Shown here: positions 34,346-45,423 of the stretch, in pieces
Position numbering within the stretch: position 1 is the stretch's first letter
Layout: the number at the start of each line of letters is the position of its first letter
Source: Ascocoryne sarcoides NRRL 50072
Taxonomy: Eukaryota; Ascomycota; Leotiomycetes; Helotiales; Gelatinodiscaceae
Length of the DNA stretch: 64,000 nucleotides
Reading direction: 5' to 3'
Assembly: GCA_000328965.1 (NCBI GenBank)
Contig: KB205946.1
Location: 310,001-374,000 of the forward strand
Notes under the pieces: generated by a model
Database searches by the model: none
What the model was told of the DNA's origin: nothing
Seen by the model: only the letters and a program-made list of their open reading frames with translations
Translations under genes and position numbers: made by a program

Positions 34346-35328
34346 GGTGTTTAAAGATATAGAAATATGATGGTGGCTGTTTAGATAAGCATTGCAGTTG
34401 ATAGGTTCTACTAAAATAGGTTGAGTAAAACTTGTTAAAGAGAGTTTAAGCTGTCAAGTTCGTTTATAGTGAAACCCACAAAGCGATCATTAACCTCATA
34501 GTACGCGCCCTCGTCTAAATTTCATCTCCATTTTAAGGACCAGCTTTCTTTCTTCTAGTTGCATTTATACAACTTTCCAATAAACCAATACAGCTATTTA
34601 GCTGGTAGAACTTAAGGCATTAACACTTTGCTCACCCATGCTAACACGGTTAGAGAAGTGGTTTAAATTGTGGCTAGATATGTTGGATTAAGAATGGGAA
34701 ACTTATTCCACTAGCTCGCTCTTTTCAAAGTGACCACGAATCCTGAAGGCAGTTACAAAATTGCCGGTCTGAAAAGAATTTGAAGAAACACATAACGACC
34801 CACCACATCAAACTTGAAACTCTTCCATCATGTAGGGTCACGAGAAACACGTGACGAGCTACAAATAACTTAATTTCATTTCCAGTGCAAGTTGAAAAGA
34901 AGCTGCAACTTGCAACCAACTATTCAACATTGACAGAATACGGTATAACACTCACTCCCATTGCTACAAGCAGTTGGCCCTCCTGACAATATACTTAGGA
35001 AGTGCTCTCGTGGTACAGGTTTCAACTGGCTCTTTAATCGAGGCAAAAGAGATAATGACAACCCAGTTTGTTGCACATCGTAGAAATGCCAAGTTTCGAG
35101 GCCTCGGTACCATATTAAGCCCGAAAGCTGCTGGGTCAAGTCTAGATGGAAGTCAAAAACATCGTTGATGGTGTGACGAGATGAAGTTGATTAGAAGGAG
35201 AGGGCAATAACGTTTGGGATAAGCCAATCGCGTTGAAGCTATTGCAAACGAGAGAATCTGTTTACTAATCACATTGATATCTGGTAGTTGCCTCAGGCAG
35301 AAGCAATATCTCGGGCCCGATTCCCCGA
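34346..35328. other. Spacer
   Basis: No gene recognised. Contains CACGTGA-type E-box-like words near 34836 and 34848. Confidence 0.45.
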
Positions 35329-35985
35329 ATGTCCGCTCTACGCCTCCTCTTCTCTTCTGTTCGGACTTCTTTCACCAACACCCTCAACTCCCGAGGTGGC
35401 AAAACACCATGGAAATCCACCCTCGGTCCCGAGAAGAAGAGAGGCTTGAGACAACTTGACTCAGAAGAGGAGGAAATATTCATCGATTGCGACGACAACT
35501 CCCTACGGTGCCGCCACACTTTACTCCATATTGGTGGAACCTGGGTGCTTGATATTGAGGGGTGCACCGATGTCCACTGGATCTTCCTTGTACGCGCGTT
35601 TAATCGGAGCCTAACCGACCATCCAGACTGCAAGTTTCAGTGCGTTGGAGTCTTCGAGGGCGTTCTTATTTGGTCGATTTATTGCGTATGGCTATTGTTG
35701 TCTGATAGCTCCCGTTTGAAGCTTGCGAATCAATTGTGTTGCCTCTGGCGGGGGCGAGAGCGGGTATGCGTGGCGGGTTTGCCTGTAGGTACCCTTTTAT
35801 CACTTACTATATATCCCCTCTTCTCCCTCTCTGATTATGCTTTTCGTTCATCATCCGTCTTTATCTTTTTTACAAGAGTAAGCAAAGCATTTTCTCAAGC
35901 ACGATACAATACATACAACAATCATGGCGTACAATTACCAACAACCGAACGGAGCTTCCTTTTGGGACTTCATCCGGTCATTTGA
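35329..35985 (+). CDS. Possible protein with mitochondrial-type N-terminus (uncertain)
   Basis: An open frame of 218 codons whose first 42 residues (MSALRLLFSSVRTSF, then TLNSRGGKTPWKSTLGPEKK) look like a mitochondrial presequence: basic, hydroxylated, no acids, amphipathic. The middle is acidic (DSEEEEIFIDCDD), and later residues are cysteine- and tryptophan-rich without a pattern I know. The frame overlaps the start of the Hsp20 gene by 62 bases, so its 3' part is certainly not all coding. A true gene would end or splice before about 35790 (a GTACCC/GTAGGT site lies there). Antisense frames of similar length exist, so this is only a candidate. Confidence 0.3.
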   Translation: MSALRLLFSSVRTSFTNTLNSRGGKTPWKSTLGPEKKRGLRQLDSEEEEIFIDCDDNSLRCRHTLLHIGGTWVLDIEGCTDVHWIFLVRAFNRSLTDHPDCKFQCVGVFEGVLIWSIYCVWLLLSDSSRLKLANQLCCLWRGRERVCVAGLPVGTLLSLTIYPLFSLSDYAFRSSSVFIFFTRVSKAFSQARYNTYNNHGVQLPTTERSFLLGLHPVI

Positions 35986-36973
35986 TCAAAATCAGAACGG
36001 AGCTGGTGTCGACCATACAGCACCCGCCGGTCACCCATTCTTCGCTCCCCCAGGCCCACCCCCACCAGTTGGAGCTCATCAACCACCACCTCCTCCACCT
36101 CCATACTTTGGTGTAGGAGGACAACCAAGCGCTGGCGCTTGGGGGCCGGGACTATTTGGACCCGGACAATGGGGAGCACACCCAGGGTTTGGCTGGCCAA
36201 ATGGCGGCCACGGCGGCCACGGTCCTCATGGCTGCCGCAGAGGTCGTCGAGACCGTGAAGATGATGCGCCGCGCGAAGGTTCGAGATCCCGCACCGTATC
36301 TCCAAGTGGTCCGGAAGGCGAGGGCCCAGAAAGCGGTCCCGAGGGGCGAAGAGAAGGACGTCGAGGAAGAGGTGGTCATGGAAGAGGCGGCCACGGAAGA
36401 GGGGGATGGGGAGGTAGAGGTGGTCGGGGCGCATGGGGACGACGAGGACCACCTCCGTTTGGTGGACCTGGCGGATTCGATTTGAGGGGAATGTTTGATA
36501 ATCAACCTTGGGGCCATCAACCATGGGCGGAAATGTTGAGACGCTATGCCGAACAACTTGGTTTGGCGACGAGTGGAGAGCAACAGCGGGAGACTGGGGA
36601 GGAGGAAGAAGACAGCACTTTTGTGCCCCCAGTTGATGTCTTCAGCACGGAGACGGCCTATGTGCTACATGTCGCGCTTCCCGGAGCGAAGAAGGAAGAT
36701 GTGGGCGTGAACTGGGATGCGGAGAAGGGCGTTCTGAACATTGCCGGGGTCGTGTATCGACATGGGGACGAGGAGTTTTTGAAGACGCTGAGTACGAGCG
36801 AGAGGAAGGTTGGGATGTTTGAGAGGAGCATTAAGCTCCCACCTGGAGAGGAGGAGAAGGAAGAGGTTAATTCGGACGCCATCACCGCCAGGCTCGAGGA
36901 TGGTGTTTTGGTAGTTACAGTGCCGAAGGTTGAGAGGGAGTGGACCGAGGTCAAGAGAGTGGATATTGAGTAG
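35924..36973 (+). CDS. Small heat shock protein (Hsp20/alpha-crystallin) with Gly/Pro/Arg-rich N-terminus
   Basis: Single exon, 349 aa, ATG with A at -3 (ATCATGG). Residues 1-20 hold FWDFIRSFDQ. Residues about 30-110 are Pro/Gly-rich (APPGPPPPVG, then PPPPPPYFGVGG). Residues about 105-185 are Arg/Gly/Glu-rich with RGG-like repeats (GRGGHGRGGHGRGGWGGRGG). The alpha-crystallin domain spans about 231-345: PPVDVFSTETAYVLHVALPGAKKEDV, GVLNIAG, a loop with RKVGMFERSIKLPPG, and the closing DGVLVVTVPKVE (the A-x-x-x-x-G-V-L signature). It is an ATP-independent holdase. Its length is about twice that of a standard sHsp because of the disordered N-terminal half, which could drive condensate or RNA association. 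Upstream (35880-35920) is an A/C-rich leader typical of stress genes. Confidence 0.92.
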   Translation: MAYNYQQPNGASFWDFIRSFDQNQNGAGVDHTAPAGHPFFAPPGPPPPVGAHQPPPPPPPYFGVGGQPSAGAWGPGLFGPGQWGAHPGFGWPNGGHGGHGPHGCRRGRRDREDDAPREGSRSRTVSPSGPEGEGPESGPEGRREGRRGRGGHGRGGHGRGGWGGRGGRGAWGRRGPPPFGGPGGFDLRGMFDNQPWGHQPWAEMLRRYAEQLGLATSGEQQRETGEEEEDSTFVPPVDVFSTETAYVLHVALPGAKKEDVGVNWDAEKGVLNIAGVVYRHGDEEFLKTLSTSERKVGMFERSIKLPPGEEEKEEVNSDAITARLEDGVLVVTVPKVEREWTEVKRVDIE

Positions 36974-37865
36974 ATGTGGTTGAGGGGGTTAGAGAAGGGA
37001 TCTCTTATTTTGGAAATGGGCGGAGTTTAGGTTACTACTGTATTACGGTTCGATTTCATGCCATTTTTTAATGACCCTTAAGGTCAACAAAGAAAATACC
37101 AAAAAAATGCCGTTGGCAATATACAAAACACTAGTCTTTCTTATCATGGACCCGATTGTGACTCTGACTATGACTTACAATACTTATAATTCTCCCCAAA
37201 AGTCTGAAGATGTGATATGGTCATGTTCTCTTTTCTTATCTCATGTCTTGGCTCACCTTGAAACATCGCCACCGTCTCTTCGCCCCTGTGGACTTGTGTT
37301 ACCCCTCGGAAATTTTAGATCAATCAGAATGCTGGAATAATACCTATGATATCAGAGATTTAAGCCTCTAGATAAAAGAAGCCGTAAAGCTCTACCAGTA
37401 ACAAGAGCCATACAACTGTGGCGCAGCTGCCTAAAAGTTACGCCACACCTCCTTCCCCACCTGTAGTTCTAGTTGCCCAAACAACCGATTTCTCTTCCCC
37501 GAATTTCATCCAACAGACACAATCAAAATTCTACCTTGTACGTGGCCTGAGTTCTTGCACCCCGCGACTTCAAATATCGACCCCTCCTCTTCATCGCGCG
37601 TGTCATTCTGCAACGTCAAGAGCAGGGCGGACTGTTGACATCGAAGCCATTTACAGGACCAACGCGAAGGAGGGTTTACGTCATTAGTGCGTGCGAATTG
37701 GATGATCACGACGGCCTTGAGCACCTGTTTACAGCCTGACAACAATACCGAAGAATAAAGCCAGATCCGCAGTGCGCTGTTTCTACGGTCTTGCCCGACT
37801 CGAAACATTGTTGCCAAAGTCAAGCTATATTCAGCCGACCTCACGACTAGCCAACATTAACAAAG
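36974..37865. other. Spacer between Hsp20 and Src1
   Basis: Contains the Hsp20 3' region and the Src1 promoter and leader. No additional gene supported. Confidence 0.5.
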
Positions 37866-40272
37866 ATGTCGGACTCTCTCGATTATCTGCAACCGGACTT
37901 CGAGCCCTCAAGTCTGACGGTTCCGCGACTGCGCTCGATACTAGTTTCGCGCGACATCGCATATCCATCCGGGGCGAAGAAAGCACAGCTGGTGCAGATA
38001 TTTACGGATGAAGTGTTACCTCTTCGAAAGAAGATTTTGAACGAGAGGGCGAGAGCGAGGAGGACTAGTAAGGGCATCACAAATGCGGAGGTGGATGATG
38101 AGGATATGACGCCCGAACCTCCTGCGCCCAGAGCTGCGACTCCTAGAGCGAGGAGCACAAGGAAGGCGAGCAGGAGATATGGGAGTGAGAGTGAGCCGGA
38201 GAGGGTGATGGCACCGAGGTCCACGAGGAAGGCGAGCAGCAGATATAGGAGTGATGAAAGCGAGCAGGAGGCCCCGATACTACCGCCTTTGAGGAGGGCG
38301 AGCAGGAGTCCGGCAAAAAAGACACCTAGGCCGAGTAGTAAACATGCGAGGGCAAGCGAGGATGATATGGGGACAGATCTTGATGGAGTGAGGAAGACGT
38401 CGAGGACAACGAGAAGAAGTCAAGCTCCAACTCCAGCGATACAATCTGCTCCTATACTCCCACCCGTACTTCAGTCCGCGCCAGAGCTAAATCACGAACC
38501 TCGAATCAAGGAGGAGCCCGATAGGAGAGAGAGCGGGTTCACATATGATAATCCCTTCCAGAGCGGTAGTTCTCCTCCCGCAAGCGCAGAACGAAAGAGA
38601 AAGAGTCTTGGTTCTAGTACTAGCAAAGATATCATGAGGCGAAGAACTGCGGAGAGAAGACGAACAGAACCGCCTCAAGCACAAGTGGAGACCGATATAC
38701 ATCCACCCAGGTCCGATACCTTCGAGATGCCTATTGGCGTGATGAATGGCCTGAAAGATGTTGATGAACATGGTGTCGAAGCCAGCGAGGAGTTCACACC
38801 TGAAGAGCAACTCGAGTTGGCCCAAGACAGAGCAGAACATGGAATCAAAGCGCTTGGCCCATTGAGACCAAAGAAACAGCATAAAGGATTTAGCATTAAG
38901 GGTCCCCTAACTGTTTTGGCTCTCACATTATTTGGTGGCTATGCAGCATGGTACCGTCAAGAGAGGATTGCTGTCGGTTACTGCGGTGTTGGTCGGGATG
39001 CAACTCAAGTCATCCCTCCTAATCTCGAAGTTCCTGACTGGATACGCCTCTTGGCTGAACCGGCATGTGAGCCTTGCCCTCAGCATGCCTATTGTGGCAA
39101 AGATATGGATGTCAGCTGCGAGAAAGACTTCGTCTTGAAGCAACATCCATTAGCTTTTGGTGGGGTTGTACCGATGGTGCCCAGCTGTGAGCCGGATGGG
39201 GAGAAGCAGAGGAAGATTAAGAATGTAGCCGACAAGGCGGTGGAGAAGTTGAGGGAGAGGAGGGCGGGGTGGGAGTGTGGGGGTTTGACCGATTCAAAGG
39301 GGGAGGTGGAGACGGAGGTTGGCATTGATTCCGAGGAGTTGAAGAAGGAGACGAGCAAGTTGAGAAGAAAGGGGATGAGCTCGGCAGAGTTTGAGGAGCT
39401 GTGGACGCAAGCGATTGGGGAGGTCAAAGGGAGGGAAGAGGTCGAGGCTGTGGTTGTTGGGTGAGCTAGGCTTCTATTTTTTCCTTGTCTATTCCCTCTT
39501 TCCCTTGCCTGTACATTTCCCCTACTACCTATACTTCCAGCAATCATCAAAAGTCCTGCGTGTCATTTTCTTAATATACTTAATCTCTGTTCTTCAACTT
39601 CAAACAAATATCTGACTGGCATGGTTTACTAACCAGGCCACCACCAACCTCAGAACCCGCACTTTCCTCAACAGCACCAGTCTCGCCCGGCTCCCGTTCT
39701 CCTGCGCCCTCAAGCGCAGCATCCGACTCTACGTGGCAAAATATCGTCGAGCAATTGCTTCTGTAATCCTCGCCATCTCGCTCTTCTTCTACATCCGCTC
39801 CCTGTTCGCATCGAGACGAAAGCAGAACGCCATGATCCCAAAACTGGTCTCGGTAACGCTGGATCGGCTCGCGGGGCAGGCGGCCCTGCACGCGCTGGAC
39901 CCCGAGCAGACGCACGAGAGTTGGATCAGTGTCGGTCAGCTCCGTGACGACGTGTTGAGGGATGAGTTTAATATCCATAAGCGCGAGGCGATCTGGGGGC
40001 GGGTCAAGAGGGTGGTGGAGATGAATGCGAATGTGAGGGCGAGTCAGAGGGAGGGGAGGAGTGGCGAGATCAGTCGGGCGTGGGAGTGGATTGGGGCGGT
40101 GGATGTTGGTGGGGATGGCGCAGGGGGGAGTGGACCAGTGGGGAATCAGAGGAGGAAGAGCGGGAGGGTGAGTTATGGTGAGGGGTTGGGGTTGGGGGTG
40201 GTGAGTAGTCCGTTGGAGAGGAAGGAGAAGGAGGCGGGGAGTAGGTGGGAGGAATCGAGGCCTGTTTATTAG
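37866..40272 (+). CDS. SRC1: Inner nuclear membrane protein Src1/Heh (MAN1-related), 737 aa
   Basis: Two exons (37866-39460 and 39654-40272). Residues about 15-50 form a HeH/SAP-like helix-extension-helix (LTVPRLRSILVSRDIAYPSGAKKAQLV) that contacts chromatin. Residues 60-330 are a long basic, Ser/Arg-rich nucleoplasmic linker (TRKAS-R repeats, KRKS, RRR) suited to nuclear import. The first membrane helix is at about 346-362 (LTVLALTLFGGYAAWY). A lumenal segment with conserved cysteines follows (GYCGVG, EPACEPCPQHAYCG, CEKDFVL, SCEPDG). Exon 2 supplies the second helix (AIASVILAISLFFYI) and the MAN1/Src1 C-terminal domain (ESWISVGQLRDDVLRDEF, IWGRVKRVVEMNANVR). The protein anchors chromatin, including rDNA and telomeres, to the nuclear envelope. 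The intron holds two branch-acceptor pairs; only the distal acceptor keeps the C-terminal domain in frame. Confidence 0.92.
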
Positions 40273-41341
40273 GTTTTAGGCGAGATGTTCCTTTTGTTTA
40301 GAGCGTGCCTAGGTGGGTGGGTGGATGGATGGGATATGAATTCTCTTCTTTGTTGTTATGGCGAGGCTTGCCTTAGCTATTAGGGCGAGGTGGACAAATG
40401 TGGTCCTGTGCTTAGAGTATGATACCTCCATAAACCGTGCGATAGCTAGCTTCTTTATGAATAATACTTTGAAGATTTTCCTGAATACTTTTGTGTGTGT
40501 GTGTGTGTGTGTATTAAAAATGGCAATTGTTCCATATAAGTCTGTAACTTCACTTGATTTGATTTATCTTGCCTTTAACTTAATCTAGCTCAACTCAACT
40601 CACCCCCCCTCCCTTAACTTACTCTACTTCCTCTCATTGCTACACCATCCCTATCACCACCACTATCGCCAACACCATAACACACCCACCATCCCATCCC
40701 ATCTCATCCCCCTCTCTTAATCAACCTACTTACCCCCCTAACTCTACGCCATTTGCCTATTCCACGCCACCGATATGCTCTCTCTAAACGATAGAGGGAG
40801 AAAGACGAAAGATGAGAGAGGGTTTCAACACTATATTTTAGATATAACTATAGTTAGTCTTATTTGTTTTATTAAGTATCAATACTAATAGCAAGACAAA
40901 ATAAGACAAAAAGGCTTCTCTTAAATACTTTCTTTTCGTTTTTTCCATCTCTTTTGCTCGGCGTAAAGAAAAGATTTAGATCGTATTATACAGTCGCGAA
41001 TCCCCAAGCCCCAAACCCAAAACCCCAAGTAGTTTTAACCAATCCATATCAACGGTGAGATCTACGTTGATATCCGCATCCCCATTATTCCCCCGCTTTG
41101 TAATCGTTCTTCGTAATCGCAGTGTGGTATATATATTACACAAGTCCCCATCGGTCTTCCCTCCCATCCAGAATGGTATTATTCCCAACCCCGATGGAGT
41201 TCCAGTCCTTTCCACATAGTTAATCCAACTCCTAACTCCGATATCCTCTTCATATATATAACAATTAACCCCCTTGTCCCTTTTAACCATATTATCTCTC
41301 AACCGCCTCATCAATATCCCAATCGAGAGAGTTTGCAAACT
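40273..41341. other. Spacer, pyrimidine-rich
   Basis: Between the convergent Src1 and O-fucosyltransferase-like genes. Contains a TG microsatellite and a C/T-rich block (40590-40780). No gene seen. Confidence 0.5.
40492..40512. repeat. TG microsatellite
   Basis: About ten uninterrupted TG units in the 3' region of Src1. Confidence 0.9.
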
Positions 41342-42784
41342 CTACAAACAACAAGGATAACTACTCGGCCCCCCATCCAAACTCAAATAATTCCCCGCTC
41401 CCTCGTCATCCCAGCCCTTCCTCAGACTACTCCCTCTATACCGGCCCGTCACATCCCTCGCATTCGCCACCGTACTACTCAACGCACTCCCACTAATCCC
41501 TATAAAGAACCCCCCCATCAGCAGCATCCCCATATCCACGGCCCCCTGGAAATCAAACGGCAGCTCATTGATCAAATCCAACGTCTCTTTGTCACCACTG
41601 GCTCGTACCACGTCCCATTTATGCGTGACCTCCCACCCCCTCTCCTTGCCTGCGTCTTTGAACTTCTGCATCTGGCCTTCGTCGCCGCAGGCGAGGTAGA
41701 CGAGAGGTTTCTGTCCGGATGGCGAGCTACCGCCGGTGGATTTTTCCATCGCCCATGCCGCATCGAGGGCATCTAAATCGATGGCGAGTTGGGTCTCGAG
41801 GGGGCTCCAGATGGTGTCGCTCTCGACTCGGAAATGTACTCCGTAGTACGGTCTCTCGATCAGCCTCAGTAGCCTCTCTACCGCTCTCCTTGGTTTCTCA
41901 AGAAATCTGACGAGCGACCCGAGGTCGTTCCAGAGCCTCAGATCGTTTCCCGTCGGATCATCCGTGATCCTGAAGAGGAGAAATACGGCCGGCATCGTAA
42001 TCACCGTAATCCCCTCGTTTCTCTTTTCCTTGGAGGAGATTGCAGCTGGCTCAGCAGTCTGCAGCAATCCCTTCTCTTCTTCCCTCAACCTTGCAATCTC
42101 AAAATCAAAGAATTCTTTGAACGGCCTCCCAGACCAAAAATGACTTTGAAACTCGCGATACCCCGGCGCTCTGGCAACATCGATATCCCAACTCTTCTCC
42201 ACCTTCACATCCCCGCCTTCCTCGACCTGGCTACCATACAACACCTTCATCTTCGGACAAGCTCTGTTCAACCCCTTGATCAAATGCTCCGCATCAAACC
42301 ACTGCTCATACGGATAATATTTATCCTCCACCCCGAAATTGAACTGCTTCAAGTCCGTCGAATCCCGCAGCGGTATCTTAGGCAACACCAGCCCCGTCCC
42401 CGCCTCCACCGCCATCTTCAAACACGTCTTGACCTCGCTCATGACACTTGTTATCCCGGCGAAAAAATGCCGACACTCCAAGTACACATCCTCCAGGCCC
42501 GTCGTCTCCGCATACGTGACATCGCAATACTCCTTCAGCGCGGGGAAATCGTACGCAGGAGGCTCATCGGGAAACGAAAACGCCTGTTCGAAATACGTCT
42601 CCACGGGCCCCCGCAGCTCTCGCAATCGATCGTGTGTCGCAGACTCGTGCAGCGGAGACAGGAGCTTGGATCCGAACGAGGTCTCCTGGAGCCGGTGGAC
42701 GTTCAACCAGAGCGAGACCAAGACCAGCACCGCGAACACCCCCACCAAACCCCCACACCTGCGTTGCGCAGGGCCGAAGATCAT
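41342..42784 (-). CDS. Type II membrane protein, O-fucosyltransferase-like (480 aa)
   Basis: Single exon. The true start is the ATG at 42784 (G at -3); the open frame extends 11 codons further only to a GTG. A short cytosolic N-terminus (MIFGPAQRRCGG) is followed by one membrane anchor (about 12-28, VGVFAVLVLVSLWLNV), so the catalytic part would face the Golgi/ER lumen. The core resembles fungal GDP-fucose O-fucosyltransferase-type GT-B proteins: CRHFFAGITSVMSEVKTCLKMAVEAGTGLVLP near residues 104-136 (substrate-loop region), LWNDLGSLVRFL, and YYGVHFRVESD at about 313-323, matching the HxRxE/D motif that contacts the nucleotide sugar. The C-terminus has an ISGSALSSTVANARDV segment typical of the nucleotide-binding lobe. 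The transferred sugar is not certain from sequence. Confidence 0.7.
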   Translation of the reverse strand: MIFGPAQRRCGGLVGVFAVLVLVSLWLNVHRLQETSFGSKLLSPLHESATHDRLRELRGPVETYFEQAFSFPDEPPAYDFPALKEYCDVTYAETTGLEDVYLECRHFFAGITSVMSEVKTCLKMAVEAGTGLVLPKIPLRDSTDLKQFNFGVEDKYYPYEQWFDAEHLIKGLNRACPKMKVLYGSQVEEGGDVKVEKSWDIDVARAPGYREFQSHFWSGRPFKEFFDFEIARLREEEKGLLQTAEPAAISSKEKRNEGITVITMPAVFLLFRITDDPTGNDLRLWNDLGSLVRFLEKPRRAVERLLRLIERPYYGVHFRVESDTIWSPLETQLAIDLDALDAAWAMEKSTGGSSPSGQKPLVYLACGDEGQMQKFKDAGKERGWEVTHKWDVVRASGDKETLDLINELPFDFQGAVDMGMLLMGGFFIGISGSALSSTVANARDVTGRYRGSSLRKGWDDEGAGNYLSLDGGPSSYPCCL

Positions 42785-44103
42785 GTCGACGCCGCTGTGG
42801 TCCAATTGTGAACACACAACGGTATATGTGGTGGTGGTGGTTTAGAAAAAGAAGAAAAGGGAGAATCCCATCACCTCAAAGGATGGGAATCCCGTCTATA
42901 TCTCAATCAGGATCGGATCCGAGCCCAGTGTTTTTTTAGCGCCGTCCCGGGACTCGTATTGGGCACCACTTATCACATGTGGACGCGTCTCTAGCCGTAC
43001 CACCCAGATTAAATTTCCGTATTGGTCAAACTTCCCCGGATACTTGAAATGACAACTGGGCCGTGTTTGTCGGGGCGGGGAAAGGTCGTCGAGAATGGAT
43101 CGATCTTAGCCGGTGCCCGAGCCGGGCCGGGCCAGCGTGGGCTGAAGGACGCGCAAGCTATTCTTGTGAGAGATGGGGTGGAGGGGGCTATTATTGGCAG
43201 CGATGGATAGAATGTTTGAGCTTTTATGAATTGAATAGTCTTGCCTTGTTTATGAAGGAGCTCAAGTAGTTTAATTTCGAGCTTTGTTGTAATCTTCTCA
43301 AGGGCCCGAGTTAGTATTGTCGTTAATAAACAATCACAAGAAAACCTTTCGAGCCATTATACTCGTACGCAGAAAACTCCCCTCCTCACATCATGAAACA
43401 AGGCTCATACGACTGGATCACGCAGCTTTCTATATGACGCGTAGCCATCTCCCAACCATCACGATTCATTTAGTAGTGGCACTGCAAGCACAGCGCGTGC
43501 CATAAGAGTAAAAGTCACAATGTGCCCAATGACCTACAGAGCTTGACGTTAATGATTAGTGCTGAGTGGGTGAAGCTGAAACTGAAGCTGGCTAGGGAAA
43601 ATGGCATGGTTTGAGGGATGTGCACAAATCATGATGAACAACATGGAAGAGAAGCAGATGTGCTTTCAAGTTAATTTACTATCGACTGAAACTATTTGCG
43701 CCATTGATTGATCTCGTGCTTTCATTCTGAAAGCTACCATGCTCCAGATGTCTGTTGTTCCGTCTCGTAGAACCATTAATCCATCAATCCATCCGTCAAT
43801 CAATCAACCTCGAAAATCAAAATCCAGTTCTGGGTATCTCTCGCGCTGTGGCACCCATCCGGCCATCAATTGCATTCGTCAATTCGTTCATCACTCACAA
43901 TCCCATCCATCCATTGAATAAACCTTGAAACTCCGATGAATGCTTACCTTGCGGCTCTCGCTCTGTGTATGCTAATGCCGCTCACGCATCCATAATAACT
44001 CCGCCCATGCATCCGTATCATAATTCCATCGAATCGTTCGTTGCGTTCCATATCCAGTGCCTTGACTCCATCCGCCCGAGTCCGATATCCCTTTACTCCA
44101 AAC
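42785..44103. other. Spacer
   Basis: No gene recognised. Short degenerate ATCC/ATCA repeats lie at about 43776-43810. Confidence 0.5.
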
Positions 44104-45423
44104 CTAATACTCGTAGCAAGTCTCCGAGTTTGTCATCTCTGTGTCTGCGTCGTAGTGATCTGTCGGTGGCAGTCCCCACAAAACGGCGTCCTCAACCACC
44201 TTCTCGGGCTGAGTATCGTACACCCCATCAAGCCATGTCTCCATCATTCTGTCGAGCTTCGAATCACGCTTCATATTATCAGCAGTATACCCGACTCCTT
44301 CCAGCGTCTCGTCGGAACTTGGTGTCCTCCGTTGTCTCAATATCTTCTGTTCTGCCAGCAGCAAGTTTTGACTTGCAAGAAACTTGGCAGACTCAAGCGC
44401 CTCCTGGCGTTGATAAACTTTCATGATCATCTCGCCCTCGCGCGATGAGATCAATTTCTCATCAATCAATCTTCCAATCTCCTCAACGCTCAATTTTGTC
44501 ATTTCGTCACCTTCTTCCCAACTGTTATCTCTGCGCTTAGCGATACCATAGGCATTGCTACCGTCGGCATGCTTAATGTTAAACATCATAAACTCCCATC
44601 CATCATCAGCTTCGGACGTTGAGAAACCAAAGCCGATGTCTTCGGTGAAGGGGATAAAGACGGGTTTGTAGACTACCGTAGTAGTTGTAATCATGCGCTG
44701 TTGCTTTTGCTTTTGCGCGCGTGTTTGTTGTGGTTTCTGTTTTTGGATCTTGGCCGGGTTATAGGGGAGGGTGGATTTGGTGGGCTTGCGGGTGCGCAAA
44801 TCCGCACCTGTAGCGGAGGCACGATGGTTATGACCATGCTTAGAGGAACCGGTGTGGGCGATGGGTGTTTGAGAGAGGGTGGTGGTAGGGGTGATGCGGC
44901 GAACATCCTTGGTTTTATTTTCCTTCTTGCGAGGAATGGTAACGACAGTTGCGAGGCGGCTAAAGTTAGAGAAGACGCTCTCGGTGCGGTTGCGAGCATG
45001 GCATGCTAAAGAATGTCAGTCCTCTATCATACCAAATGGAGCATCTGATCCGAAGGTGAAATGAAAAAGAGGAAGAGAAGGAGACATACCAAAGGTTGCA
45101 TTCAACCCATCAAACTTGATCATGGCTTTGTAGCCTGAGCGCGAGACTCCTGGGACGATATCTTCAATTGGAAGCTCTTGGCCGCCATAAACCTTGCCCG
45201 CACTGCGTTGCAAGGTGATGACATTGCTTTGGGCTGTGGATTGCAACGATGGAAGGCCATTAGAAGACCAAACAATGTCATAAGTTGCAACCACTTCGTC
45301 TGTAAAGCTGCATGGCGAGGAGATAGGACTTTGGGTTGCGAGCCCAAAGCTAGATGGAGGGGTGATGGGAGAATTGGTATGAGCGTGGGTGTGGGAGTAG
45401 GAGAGGAGACCTGATTTTGCCAT
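44104..45423 (-). CDS. Hypothetical 411-aa protein (two exons)
   Basis: Exons 45423-45090 and 45005-44104 are joined by an 84-nt intron (GTATGT donor, CTGAC branch, TTTAG acceptor; phase 1). The ATG at 45423 has A at -3. No named family recognised. The N-terminal 130 residues contain an ordered-looking module (EVVATYDIVWSSNGLPSL, SNVITLQRSAGKVYGGQELPIEDIVPG, GYKAMIKFDGLNATF). The middle (about 150-245) is basic and low-complexity (HGHNHRAS, PAKIQKQKPQQ). The C-terminal half has a second ordered part (FIPFTEDIGFGF, GWEFMMFNIKH, NAYGIAKRR) and an acidic helical tail with MTKLSVEEIGRLIDEKLIS. No signal peptide or membrane helix, so probably nuclear or cytosolic. Confidence 0.75.

Noticed and set aside
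42785..42817. N-terminal extension of the O-fucosyltransferase-like gene
   Set aside because: The added codons start with GTG and not ATG; the ATG at 42784 has good context and leads straight into the membrane anchor.
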